From: Alphaproteobacteria bacterium
Lineage (GTDB): Bacteria; Pseudomonadota; Alphaproteobacteria; UBA828
Assembly: GCA_029937205.1 (NCBI GenBank)
Contig: JAPYQV010000138.1
Span: forward strand, 1 to 7,105
Length of the DNA: 7,105 nt
Direction: 5' to 3'
This document shows positions 1-6,918 of the stretch, piece by piece. The notes below the pieces were generated by a model. That model worked only from the letters and a program-made list of their open reading frames with translations. It searched no databases and was not told the DNA's origin. Both the position numbers and the translations under genes were made by a program. Numbering within the stretch: position 1 is the first letter of the stretch; the number at the start of each line of letters is the position of its first letter.

Positions 1-1345
1 CCTTTATATCGACATGCATTTGACCCACGAGGTCACGAGCTGGCCCGGCTTCGAGAGCATGCGCAATTCCGGACGCCGTGTGCGCCGACCGGACGCCGTG
101 CTCGCCGTGCCCGATCATGTCATTCCGACAATCGGCCAGGCGGACGGCATCAAGGATGAGCAGGCGCGGGTGCAGTTTGAAACCCTCTTGAAGAACTGCG
201 CCGAATTTGATGTACCGCTCATTCCGTTGCTCGATGAGCGCCAGGGTATCGTTCATATCATCGGCCCGGAGCAAGGCGCGACACAGCCCGGCATCACGCT
301 GGTGTGCGGCGACAGCCATACCGCAACGCACGGCGCCTTCGGCTGTCTCGCCTTCGGCATCGGCTCGAGCGAAGTCGAACATGTGCTCTCGACCCAGACC
401 ATGGTGCAAAAGCGGCCGAAAAACATGCGTATTGCGATCGACGGCGAATTGCCGCTCGGCGTGACGGCCAAGGACATGATCCTCGCCATCATCGGCATCA
501 TCGGCACCGCCGGCGGCACCGGCCATGTGATTGAATATGTCGGCTCGGCCATTCGCGCGCTCTCCATGGAAGGGCGCATGACGGTGTGCAATATGACCAT
601 CGAGGGCGGCGCCCGCGCCGGCCTGATCGCGCCCGACGAGACCACCTTTGAATATGTTAAAGGCCGGCCAATGGCGCCAGGAGAAGCGCATTGGGACGCG
701 GCGCTCGCCTATTGGCGCTCGCTCCCCTCCGACCCGGGCGCGGCCTACGACAAGGAAGTTTCGCTCGACGCCAATAGCATCGCACCGCAAGTGACCTGGG
801 GCACCAGCCCCGAAGATGTGGTGCCGATCGACGGCCGCGTGCCCGATCCCGCGGCGGCAAAGAACGAAAAGCAGCGCGACGCCATTCAGCAGGCGCTCGA
901 CTACATGGATCTCAGCGCCAATCAGGCGATCGAGGACATCAGGATCGACCGCGCCTTTATCGGCTCGTGCACCAATGGCCGCATCGAAGATGTGCGCGCC
1001 GCTGCCCAGGTCGCCAAAGGTCGCAAACTCGCCGCCGGCGTGAGCGCTATGGTGGTGCCGGGCTCCGGCCTGGTGAAAGCCCAGGCGGAAGCCGAGGGTC
1101 TCGATAAAATTCTGCTCGACGCGGGCTTCGAATGGCGCGAGCCGGGCTGCTCCATGTGCATCGCCATGAACGGCGATATGCTGAAGCCGGGCGAGCGCTG
1201 CGCCTCGACCTCCAATCGCAACTTCAAGGGCCGCCAGGGGCGCGACGGCCGCACCCATCTGGTTAGCCCGGCGATGGCAGCGGCCGCGGCAATAGAAGGG
1301 CACTTCGTCGACGTCCGGTCGTTGGCGTCCCAGGAAAGGCAATAG
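1..1345 (+). CDS. leuC: 3-isopropylmalate dehydratase large subunit (5' partial)
   Basis: Catalytic large subunit of isopropylmalate isomerase. With LeuD it converts 2-isopropylmalate to 3-isopropylmalate in cytosolic leucine synthesis. The reading frame is open to the left edge: the codons before the ATG at 14 read L-Y-I-D, matching the family's LYID.HL.HEVTS segment. The ATG at 14 is therefore internal, and roughly 20 N-terminal residues lie outside the window (447 residues visible; the family usually has about 466-470). Counting from the ATG at 14, [10 protein letters not shown] is at 99-108. The [4Fe-4S] ligands are Cys319 (GSCTNG), Cys379 and Cys382 (GCSMC), with the same 60- and 3-residue spacings as E. 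coli LeuC. The usual NFEGRQG motif reads NFKGRQG (Lys405), a charge reversal. The early segment [11 protein letters not shown] is also less standard than the rest. The stop lies 2 bp before leuD. Identification is very secure. Confidence 0.97.
   Translation, partial: LYIDMHLTHEVTSWPGFESMRNSGRRVRRPDAVLAVPDHVIPTIGQADGIKDEQARVQFETLLKNCAEFDVPLIPLLDERQGIVHIIGPEQGATQPGITLVCGDSHTATHGAFGCLAFGIGSSEVEHVLSTQTMVQKRPKNMRIAIDGELPLGVTAKDMILAIIGIIGTAGGTGHVIEYVGSAIRALSMEGRMTVCNMTIEGGARAGLIAPDETTFEYVKGRPMAPGEAHWDAALAYWRSLPSDPGAAYDKEVSLDANSIAPQVTWGTSPEDVVPIDGRVPDPAAAKNEKQRDAIQQALDYMDLSANQAIEDIRIDRAFIGSCTNGRIEDVRAAAQVAKGRKLAAGVSAMVVPGSGLVKAQAEAEGLDKILLDAGFEWREPGCSMCIAMNGDMLKPGERCASTSNRNFKGRQGRDGRTHLVSPAMAAAAAIEGHFVDVRSLASQERQ
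1332..1339 (+). promoter_or_regulatory. Ribosome binding site of leuD
   Basis: The purine-rich stretch AGGAAAGG lies inside the last codons of leuC, 8 bases before the leuD ATG at 1348. Because it is embedded in the upstream gene and the two genes are only 2 bp apart, translation of leuC and leuD is probably coupled, which fits the 1:1 heterodimer. Seen directly; the coupling is inference. Confidence 0.6.
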
Positions 1346-1347
1346 AG

Positions 1348-1959
1348 ATGAAAACGTTTTCCACCCTCTCCGGGCCGGCCGCGCCGCTACCGATGATCAA
1401 TGTCGATACCGATCAGATTATCCCGAAGCAATATTTAAGCGCGATCAGCCGGGCCGGTCTCGGCAAAGGCCTGTTCCATGATTTCCGCTATGACATGGCG
1501 GACCAGGAAAAGCCTGAATTTGTGCTCAACCGCGAACCCTATCGGAGCGCCAAGATCCTCCTCGCGGGCGACAATTTCGGCTGCGGTTCGAGCCGCGAAC
1601 ATGCGCCGTGGTCGCTCGAGGATTTCGGCATCCGCTGCGTCATCGCGCCGGGGTTTGCTGATATTTTCTTCAACAATTGTGTGAAGAATGGCGTCCTCTT
1701 GATCGTCGTGGAAGAAGCCAAGGTCAATGAGCTGATGGCGCTGGCGGACAATCCGCAATCCTGCGAAATGAGTATCGACCTAGAAGCACAAAGCATCACG
1801 CTCGCGGATGGCACCATTGTGCCCTTCGAGATTGAATCTTTCCGCAAGCACCGCCTTCAGAACGGCCTCGACGATATCGAAATTACCCTACAAAAGGACG
1901 CAGCGATCAGCGCCTTTGAAGCGAAACAAAAAGCGGAGCTGCCCTGGCTCTACCGCTAA
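1348..1959 (+). CDS. leuD: 3-isopropylmalate dehydratase small subunit
   Basis: Small (swivel-domain) subunit of isopropylmalate isomerase, the partner of LeuC. At 203 residues it is close to the usual length of about 200. The substrate-loop motif NVDTDQIIP is at residues 18-26. The signature GDNFGCGSSREHAPW is at 74-88, followed by the family's IAPGFADIFFNNC.KNG segment at 99-114. The C-terminus (ELPWLYR) is also typical of proteobacterial LeuD. The start is fixed by the AGGAAAGG ribosome site and by alignment of the N-terminus with the family (a short lead before the NVDTDQIIP loop). It lies directly behind leuC and is followed by 29 bp to leuB. No anomalies were seen. Confidence 0.98.
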   Translation: MKTFSTLSGPAAPLPMINVDTDQIIPKQYLSAISRAGLGKGLFHDFRYDMADQEKPEFVLNREPYRSAKILLAGDNFGCGSSREHAPWSLEDFGIRCVIAPGFADIFFNNCVKNGVLLIVVEEAKVNELMALADNPQSCEMSIDLEAQSITLADGTIVPFEIESFRKHRLQNGLDDIEITLQKDAAISAFEAKQKAELPWLYR

Positions 1960-1988
1960 CCGCAACCACACAATAATCGGACGTACAA

Positions 1989-3101
1989 ATGGCAACGAAT
2001 AGAAAAATCCTGATGCTGCCCGGCGACGGCATCGGCCCCGAAGTGATGCATGAAGTGAAGCGCATGATCGACTGGATGGGCGATTATCGCGGCACCACCT
2101 TCGAGGTCCAGGACGGTCTCTGCGGCGGCGCCGCCTATGACGCGCACGGTACCTCGCTCACCGACGAAACCATGGCCGATGCCCAGGCCGCGGACGCGGT
2201 TCTGTTCGGCTCCGTCGGCGGGCCGAAATGGGATGATGTCGAGCGCGAACAACGGCCCGAGGCTGGCCTGCTGCGTCTCCGCAAGGAGATGGACCTGTTT
2301 GCCAATCTCCGCCCGGCGACCGTGTTCGACGCGCTCGCCGATGCCTCAACCCTGAAAGCCGAAGTAGTCACAGGTCTCGACCTAATGATCGTCCGCGAGC
2401 TCACCTCCGGCATTTACTTCGGCGAGCCGCGCGGCACCGATACCTTGCCCGACGGCACGCGGCGCGGCTTCGACACCGATGTCTACACCGAGCCGGAAAT
2501 CCAGCGCGTGGCGCGGGTTGGCTTTGAACTGGCGCGCAAACGCTCCAACAAACTGCACTCGGTGGAAAAAGCCAATGTCATGGAATCGGGCGTATTTTGG
2601 CGCGAGGTTGTGACGGCACTGCATCAGGCCGAATTTCCCGATGTGGAATTGCATCATATGTATGCCGACAATTGCGCCATGCAATTGGTGCGCAATCCCA
2701 AGCAGTTCGACGTCATCGTCACCAGCAACCTGTTCGGCGATATCCTCTCGGATTGCGCCGCCATGCTGACAGGATCGCTCGGCATGCTGCCCTCGGCCTC
2801 GCTCGGCCTGCCCGACGAAAGCGGCCAGCGTAAAGCGCTCTACGAGCCAGTGCACGGCTCAGCGCCCGATATCGCCGGCAAACGTCAGGCCAATCCAGTG
2901 GCGATGATGTTGAGCTACGCCATGATGCTGCGCTATTCCTTCGGCATGGACGATGACGCGAATTTGGTCGAGCAGGCGATCAAGAATGTTCTTGGTGGCG
3001 GACTGCGCACGGCCGATATCATGCAGGCCAAGACCGCCAAGGTGTCGACCGATGTGATGGGCGATGCCATCCTGCGCGAGATGGGCAAACTCAACGTTTG
3101 A
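1989..3101 (+). CDS. leuB: 3-isopropylmalate dehydrogenase
   Basis: NAD-dependent oxidative decarboxylation of 3-isopropylmalate to 2-ketoisocaproate, the last leucine-specific step before transamination; cytosolic, normally a homodimer. It has 370 residues, a normal family length. Visible motifs are LPGDGIGPE (10-18), the substrate arginines Arg98, Arg108 and Arg136 ([32 protein letters not shown]), Tyr143 and catalytic Lys194 ([10 protein letters not shown]). The metal-binding aspartates are Asp227, Asp251 and Asp255 ([19 protein letters not shown]). The NAD loop [15 protein letters not shown] is at 289-303. Spacing of the three aspartates (24 and 4) matches Thermus IPMDH. The ATG at 1989 has only a weak purine tract (CGGACG) in front, so initiation may rely on re-initiation or coupling after leuD. 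It could only be confused with related tartrate/isocitrate dehydrogenases, which the sequence and context exclude. Confidence 0.98.
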   Translation: MATNRKILMLPGDGIGPEVMHEVKRMIDWMGDYRGTTFEVQDGLCGGAAYDAHGTSLTDETMADAQAADAVLFGSVGGPKWDDVEREQRPEAGLLRLRKEMDLFANLRPATVFDALADASTLKAEVVTGLDLMIVRELTSGIYFGEPRGTDTLPDGTRRGFDTDVYTEPEIQRVARVGFELARKRSNKLHSVEKANVMESGVFWREVVTALHQAEFPDVELHHMYADNCAMQLVRNPKQFDVIVTSNLFGDILSDCAAMLTGSLGMLPSASLGLPDESGQRKALYEPVHGSAPDIAGKRQANPVAMMLSYAMMLRYSFGMDDDANLVEQAIKNVLGGGLRTADIMQAKTAKVSTDVMGDAILREMGKLNV

Positions 3102-3104
3102 GAT

Positions 3105-3108
3105 AGGA
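3105..3108 (+). promoter_or_regulatory. Ribosome binding site of asd
   Basis: AGGA lies in the 15-bp leuB-asd gap with 8 bases before the ATG at 3117. It supports the chosen start, which places the nucleotide-binding loop GATGSVG at residues 9-15, as expected. Confidence 0.6.
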
Positions 3109-3116
3109 CAGACTTA

Positions 3117-4139
3117 ATGGGTTATCGAGTAGCGGTTGTCGGCGCCACGGGCAGTGTCGGCCGGGAAATCCTCAAAACATTGTCGGAACGCGACTTCCCC
3201 GCCGACGAGGTGATTGCGCTGGCCTCGCGCGCCTCGGTGGGTAAGGAAATATCCTTCGGCGAAGACAAAATTCTGGAAGTCCAGACGTTAGAGGGATTCG
3301 ATTTTAGCGGCATTGATTTCGGCCTGTTTTCGCCCGGCGCCTCGGTCTCGCGCGTGCATGCGCCGCGCGCCGCCGATGCCGGCTGCGTGGTGATCGACAA
3401 CACTTCCGAATTCCGTATGGACGAGGACGTGCCGCTGGTCGTGCCCGAAGTCAACGGCCATACGATTGGCGATTTCCGCCAGCGCAATATCATCGCCAAT
3501 CCCAACTGCTCGACCATTCAGATGGTGATGGCGCTGAAGCCCCTGCACGACTTGGTGCCGATCAAGCGCATCGTCGTTGCCACCTATCAGTCGGTCTCGG
3601 GCTCGGGCAAGGCGGCGATGGACGAATTGTTCGATCACACGCGGGCGATCTTTATGAACGACCGCAAGACCCCGGAGCTGTTCCCCAAGACCATCGCGTT
3701 TAACGTGATCCCGCACATCGATGTCTTCATGCCGGACGGCTCGACCAAGGAAGAGACCAAGTTGCTGCGCGAGACGCAGAAGATTCTCGATGCCGACATC
3801 GCGCTAAGCGCAACCTGCGTGCGCGTACCGACATTTATCGGCCATGCCGAGGCGCTCAACATCGAGTTCCACGACCGCCTCAATGAAGACGAAGCGCGCG
3901 AGGCATTGGCCGCGGCGCCGGGCGTGGTGGTGCTCGACGAACGCCATGACGGCGGCTATGTAACGCCGGTCGAATGCGCCGGCGAAGACGCCACGTTCGT
4001 CTCGCGTATCCGCCAGGATACGAGCGTACAGAACGGCCTCAATATGTGGGTGGTCTCGGATAACTTACGCAAGGGCGCGGCATTGAATGCGGTACAAATT
4101 GCCGAAGAGCTCGCGCACAACCACATGAATTCCCGCTAA
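3117..4139 (+). CDS. asd: Aspartate-semialdehyde dehydrogenase
   Basis: NADPH-dependent reduction of L-aspartyl-4-phosphate to L-aspartate 4-semialdehyde, the branch point to diaminopimelate/lysine, threonine and methionine; cytosolic. It has 340 residues, the usual length for the alphaproteobacterial form. The Rossmann loop GATGSVG is at 9-15. The catalytic nucleophile is Cys131 in NPNCSTIQM. SVSGSGKAAMDEL follows at 159-171. The substrate-binding Arg236 and the catalytic base His243 sit in RVPTFIGHAEALNIEF. This looks like the shorter ASADH subfamily, not the longer enteric E. coli type. It sits 15 bp behind leuB, in the leuCDB-asd order common in Alphaproteobacteria, so leucine and aspartate-family synthesis probably share a transcript. 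No missing residues were noticed. Confidence 0.98.
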   Translation: MGYRVAVVGATGSVGREILKTLSERDFPADEVIALASRASVGKEISFGEDKILEVQTLEGFDFSGIDFGLFSPGASVSRVHAPRAADAGCVVIDNTSEFRMDEDVPLVVPEVNGHTIGDFRQRNIIANPNCSTIQMVMALKPLHDLVPIKRIVVATYQSVSGSGKAAMDELFDHTRAIFMNDRKTPELFPKTIAFNVIPHIDVFMPDGSTKEETKLLRETQKILDADIALSATCVRVPTFIGHAEALNIEFHDRLNEDEAREALAAAPGVVVLDERHDGGYVTPVECAGEDATFVSRIRQDTSVQNGLNMWVVSDNLRKGAALNAVQIAEELAHNHMNSR

Positions 4140-4159
4140 CAAAAAGGGCTTTTGCCCCT
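4140..4159. terminator. Small hairpin after asd (possible weak terminator or attenuating structure)
   Basis: The 26-bp gap after asd contains GGGC-TTTT-GCCC (4146-4157). An alternative, mutually exclusive hairpin, CAAAA-AGGGC-TTTTG, spans 4140-4154. On the + strand no T-run follows, so it is a poor intrinsic terminator for asd. Read on the - strand, the same sequence is a GC stem, an AAAA loop, then a T-run, which is terminator-like, but no - strand gene lies upstream of it. Its role is undecided. Confidence 0.3.
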
Positions 4160-4165
4160 GTCCAT

Positions 4166-5536
4166 ATGACGCAGAGCGCCGGAAAACGCGCCAAGCGCGC
4201 ACAGAAAATATTTGATAAGGCGGTCGCCGCCCATCGTGCCGGCCGCCTCGATGAAGCGCTTGGCGGCTATGCCGAAGCTGTCGAACGCAATCCCCAGTCG
4301 TCGCAAACCTATAACAATATGGGCGTGGCGCTACGCGCCCAGGGTGCCTTTCACGCCGCCGTCGCGAGCTACCGGCGCGCCATCGCGATCAAATCGGATG
4401 ATGCCGGCAGCCATTCCAATCTCGGCAACGCATTGCGCGCACTTGGCCGTCACAGCGCGGCCGAAGCCAGCCACCGACAGGCGCTGGCGCTTGACGAAAA
4501 CTATCTTGAAGCACGCTACAATCTCGGCCTAGTGCTCAAGGACCAGGGCTTGTTTGAAGAAGGCATTGCTTGCCTGAGAGAAGCTGTGCGACGCAAGGCG
4601 GATTATGTCGACGCCCATTGGGACCTCGCGCTCGCGCTGCTGATGATGGGCAATTTAAAAGAAGGCTTCGACGAATATGAGTGGCGCTGGCGCCTGCCGG
4701 AAAATTCACCGCGCAAATTCGACAAGCCGGCCTGGAACGGCGGCGCGCTCGATGGCCGCACCATTTTGCTGCATGCCGAGCAGGGCATGGGCGACAGCAT
4801 TCAGTTTGCCCGTTACGCACCCTTGGTGGCTGAGCGTGGTGGAGAGATCATGCTCGAGTGCCAAAGGCCCCTGGCACCGCTGTTTGAGAATTTGGCCGGA
4901 GTTGGGCGCGTTATCGCGCGCGAAGATGCGCTGCCGAAATTCGATCTGCATGCACCGCTGCTGAGCTTGCCGCGTATTTTTGAAACCGTGCTGGAAACCA
5001 TACCGGCTGCCGATGCCTACCTCGCCGCCGAGCCGACGCGCGTCGCCAAATTCGATGGCCTCCTCGATCCGGAGCGTCTGAATATCGGCATCGCCTGGGC
5101 GGGCAAGCCGAGCCACCGCAACGACCGCAACCGAAGCGCCGGCCTGGCGCCGTTTATCGATCTGTTCGGCGTTGCCGGTGCCACCTTTCATAGCCTGCAA
5201 GTCGGCCCGCGCGCCGAGGATATCGCGGCCATGGGGAGCGCCGGCCTCATTCGCGACCACGCCCCTCTTCTGCAAGATTTCGCCGATACGGCAGCGCTGG
5301 TCTCGCGCCTCGATTTGGTGATCTGCGTCGATACATCGGTCTGCCACCTCGCCGGTGCGCTCGGCAAGCCGTGCTGGGTGGTGCTGCCCTACACACCTGA
5401 TTGGCGCTGGCTGATGGATCGCGAGGACAGCCCTTGGTACCCCTCGCTCCGCCTCTTTCGCCAAACAAAATTCGGCGACTGGCCGGGCGTATTCGAGCGC
5501 GTTGCCACCGCGCTCGAAGAAACAGTCGCGTCGTGA
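4166..5536 (+). CDS. TPR-repeat protein with a C-terminal GT-B-like glycosyltransferase domain
   Basis: A 456-residue, probably cytosolic protein; no signal peptide or membrane segment is seen. The N-terminal half has five tandem 34-residue tetratricopeptide repeats, at about 16-47, 48-81 (TYNNMGVAL), 82-115 (SHSNLGNAL), 116-149 (ARYNLGLVL) and 150-180 (AHWDLALAL). The C-terminal half (about 195-450) resembles the TPR-linked, heptosyltransferase/GT9- or GT41-like domain. It has HAEQGMGDSIQFARY at 203-217 (a GxGD-type loop), IGIAWAGKPSHRNDRNRS at 307-324, the sugar-nucleotide-site-like VDTSVCHLAGALGKPCW at 388-404, and WRWLMDREDSPWYPSLRL at 413-430. By family resemblance it may glycosylate a protein or surface component, but donor and acceptor cannot be read from the sequence. 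No good ribosome site precedes the ATG (the purine tract AAAAAGGG is 17 bases away), and no alternative in-frame start is visible in the gap, so the start rests on the reading frame alone. It overlaps the next gene by 4 bp. Confidence 0.85.
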   Translation: MTQSAGKRAKRAQKIFDKAVAAHRAGRLDEALGGYAEAVERNPQSSQTYNNMGVALRAQGAFHAAVASYRRAIAIKSDDAGSHSNLGNALRALGRHSAAEASHRQALALDENYLEARYNLGLVLKDQGLFEEGIACLREAVRRKADYVDAHWDLALALLMMGNLKEGFDEYEWRWRLPENSPRKFDKPAWNGGALDGRTILLHAEQGMGDSIQFARYAPLVAERGGEIMLECQRPLAPLFENLAGVGRVIAREDALPKFDLHAPLLSLPRIFETVLETIPAADAYLAAEPTRVAKFDGLLDPERLNIGIAWAGKPSHRNDRNRSAGLAPFIDLFGVAGATFHSLQVGPRAEDIAAMGSAGLIRDHAPLLQDFADTAALVSRLDLVICVDTSVCHLAGALGKPCWVVLPYTPDWRWLMDREDSPWYPSLRLFRQTKFGDWPGVFERVATALEETVAS

Positions 5537-6417
5537 GCGCCACCATCCGGCCGCGCCGCAGCGCGCTCTATGTGCCCGGTGCCAATGCCCGGGCGCTCGA
5601 AAAAGCGCGCGGCCTGGACGCCGATATTCTGCTTATCGATCTCGAAGATTCGGTCGCGCCGGACGCCAAGGAAAAGGCGCGCGGGCAAACCGTTCAGGCA
5701 CTCTCCGAGGGCGGCTATGGCCGCCGCGAGTTGATTGTCCGCATCAACGGCCTGGAGACGGCATGGGGCGAAGCTGATATCGCCGCCCTGGCACAATCCG
5801 GCGCCGATGGAATCTTGCTGCCCAAAGTGGCCGACAGCGCGATGGTGCATGCCGTCATCGCCCGGTTGGACGCGGCGGAGGGCGCCGATACGCTCGCCAT
5901 CTGGTGCATGATGGAAACGCCGGCGGCGATGTTGCACGCCGATGATATCGCCGCCGCCTCGCCGCGCCTCGCGGCTTTGGTGATGGGCACCACCGACCTT
6001 GCCAAGGATCTCCGTGCCCGCACCACACCGGATCGCCTCGCCATGCTGCCGAGCCTCGGCCTCTGCCTGCTGGCGGCGCGCGCGCACGGCCTGGCGGCGC
6101 TCGACGGCGTGCATATGGACCTCTCCGACGATGCCGGCTTCGCCGCCGCCTGTAGCCAGGGCCGCGATCTCGGTTTCGACGGCAAGACGCTGATTCATCC
6201 CAAGACTCTGGCCATGGCCAATGAGATATTTGCGCCCCAGCCAGAAGAGCTCGATTTCGCCCAGCGCATCATCCAGGCGCACGGCGATGCCGAAGCAGCG
6301 GGCGCCGGCGTGGTGTTGCTCGACGGCAAACTGATCGAGGCGCTGCATGTGGTCGAGGCCAAGCGCCTGCTGGCTCTTGCGGAGGCGATTTCTGCCCGCT
6401 CGAAGCCGGATAGCTGA
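5533..6417 (+). CDS. HpcH/HpaI aldolase-superfamily CoA-ester lyase (CitE / malyl-CoA lyase-like)
   Basis: A TIM-barrel, Mg-dependent enzyme expected to cleave or hydrolyse a 3-hydroxyacyl-CoA such as malyl-CoA or citramalyl-CoA. I choose the GTG at 5533, which overlaps the upstream stop (GTGA). It gives 294 residues and starts MSATIRPRRSALYVPG, the normal family N-terminus; longer in-frame starts would lie deep inside the upstream gene. Motifs are LYVPGANARALEKA (12-25), IDLEDSV (35-41), Arg70 (IVRIN), Glu128 (CMMETPAAM) and Asp155 (MGTTDLAKDL). GFDGKTLIHP is at 214-223 and the C-terminal lid is VVLLDGKLIEALHVVEAKRLL. Arg, Glu and Asp correspond to the CoA/substrate and Mg ligands of malyl-CoA lyase, with the same Glu-Asp spacing of 27. 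No citF or citD partner lies nearby, so a citrate lyase subunit is unlikely. Candidates are L-malyl-CoA/beta-methylmalyl-CoA lyase, (3S)-malyl-CoA thioesterase or citramalyl-CoA lyase. The class is secure, the substrate is not. Confidence 0.9.
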   Translation: MSATIRPRRSALYVPGANARALEKARGLDADILLIDLEDSVAPDAKEKARGQTVQALSEGGYGRRELIVRINGLETAWGEADIAALAQSGADGILLPKVADSAMVHAVIARLDAAEGADTLAIWCMMETPAAMLHADDIAAASPRLAALVMGTTDLAKDLRARTTPDRLAMLPSLGLCLLAARAHGLAALDGVHMDLSDDAGFAAACSQGRDLGFDGKTLIHPKTLAMANEIFAPQPEELDFAQRIIQAHGDAEAAGAGVVLLDGKLIEALHVVEAKRLLALAEAISARSKPDS

Positions 6418-6433
6418 TATGCAGGTGCGGTTG

Positions 6434-6462
6434 TTGACGGGCCGCCATGATAGGGCTTAAAT
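6434..6462 (+). promoter_or_regulatory. Putative sigma70-type promoter of the sdh operon
   Basis: TTGACG (6434-6439, 5/6 to the -35 consensus) is followed after exactly 17 bp by TTAAAT (6457-6462, 4/6 to the -10 consensus). Transcription would begin near 6469 and give a leader of about 54 bases before sdhC. It lies in the only gap of more than 30 bp in the window and separates the lyase gene from sdhC, where a new transcription unit is expected. Prediction only. Confidence 0.45.
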
Positions 6463-6483
6463 CCTTCATTCTGCGTAAGGAAT

Positions 6484-6504
6484 CGGCATGCCGCCTGTTT
6501 GGCG
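6484..6504. repeat. Palindrome and small hairpin in the sdhC leader
   Basis: CGGCATGCCG at 6484-6493 is a perfect 10-bp palindrome. It is overlapped at 6492-6504 by CGCC-TGTTT-GGCG, a 4-bp stem with a 5-base loop. The two lie downstream of the predicted promoter and just before the sdhC ribosome site, so they could be an operator or an mRNA structure. Short GC palindromes occur often by chance at this GC content. Confidence 0.25.
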
Positions 6505-6510
6505 CGCGAA

Positions 6511-6519
6511 GAGAGAGGA
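6511..6519 (+). promoter_or_regulatory. Ribosome binding site of sdhC
   Basis: GAGAGAGGA lies 3 bases before the ATG at 6523. The final AGGA is close to the start, but GAGAG at 6511-6515 has usable spacing. It favours ATG 6523 over the in-frame TTG at 6499, which would add eight residues not seen in the family and would lie upstream of this site. Confidence 0.55.
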
Positions 6520-6522
6520 TTT

Positions 6523-6918
6523 ATGGCGCTTAGGGATCGCCCGCTATCGCCCCATCTACAGATTTACCGGCCCCAGCTCACATCCGTTCTGTCCATATTC
6601 CACCGCCTGACCGGGATATTTCTCGTCAGCGGCGCGGCGATGTTGTGTTGCTGGCTGCTGACCGCGGCCGCCGGACCGGAATATTATGCCTGGTCGCAAT
6701 GGTTCCTGACGTCGTGGTTGGGCTATGCCCTGCTCGCGGCCTGGTCCTACTGCCTGTTCTATCATCTGTGTAATGGCATCCGTCATCTGTTCTGGGACAT
6801 CGGCCTCGGCTTCAGCCTGCGCGCCACTTATGCCTCCGGCGCCCTGATGGTGCTGGCCTCGCTCGGCCTCACCGGGCTTTCCTGGGGCATCGGCCTCGCT
6901 TTCTACTTTACGCAGTGA
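6523..6918 (+). CDS. sdhC: Succinate dehydrogenase cytochrome b556 subunit
   Basis: Inner-membrane anchor of complex II. With SdhD it binds haem b and ubiquinone and docks the SdhAB catalytic dimer, linking the TCA cycle to respiration. It has 131 residues, a usual length. The N-terminal signature RPLSPHLQIYRPQLTS is at 6-21. The quinone-site SIFHRLTG follows at 24-31, with Ser24 and Arg28 corresponding to Ser27 and Arg31 of E. coli. Three membrane segments are at about 30-50, 62-83 and 104-128. The haem-ligand motif is HLCNGIRHLFWDIG, with His81 the expected axial ligand. The start at the ATG is supported by the ribosome site and by alignment to the family. sdhD follows after 10 bp. All key residues are present. 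Confidence 0.96.
   Translation: MALRDRPLSPHLQIYRPQLTSVLSIFHRLTGIFLVSGAAMLCCWLLTAAAGPEYYAWSQWFLTSWLGYALLAAWSYCLFYHLCNGIRHLFWDIGLGFSLRATYASGALMVLASLGLTGLSWGIGLAFYFTQ

Noticed and set aside
2742..2760. Cys256 after the last metal aspartate of LeuB (ILSDC instead of the common ILSDE) as a defect
   Set aside because: The position varies in the family (for example Leu in Thermus), and all three metal aspartates and the catalytic Lys and Tyr are present.
2382..2855. 157-residue open frame on the - strand within leuB
   Set aside because: It is antisense to the conserved LeuB active-site region and has no domain features of its own.
4706..5464. 252-residue open frame on the - strand opposite the TPR-glycosyltransferase gene
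   Set aside because: It is a shadow of the + strand gene, with no family motif, no ribosome site and no space outside the opposing gene.
5389..6348. 319-residue open frame on the - strand opposite the CitE-like gene
   Set aside because: It lies antisense to a gene with intact catalytic motifs, has no recognisable domain, and has the His/Arg/Ala/Gly-rich composition expected of the reverse complement of high-GC coding sequence.
5533..6417. True citrate lyase beta subunit (citE of a citDEF cluster)
   Set aside because: No acyl-carrier citD, citF or citC is adjacent, and the neighbours are a TPR-glycosyltransferase and sdhC, so a stand-alone CoA-ester lyase or thioesterase is more likely.
6499..6522. 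TTG at 6499 as an alternative sdhC start
   Set aside because: It would add eight residues (MAREERGF) not typical of SdhC and would place the start before the purine-rich ribosome site; the ATG at 6523 fits the family.
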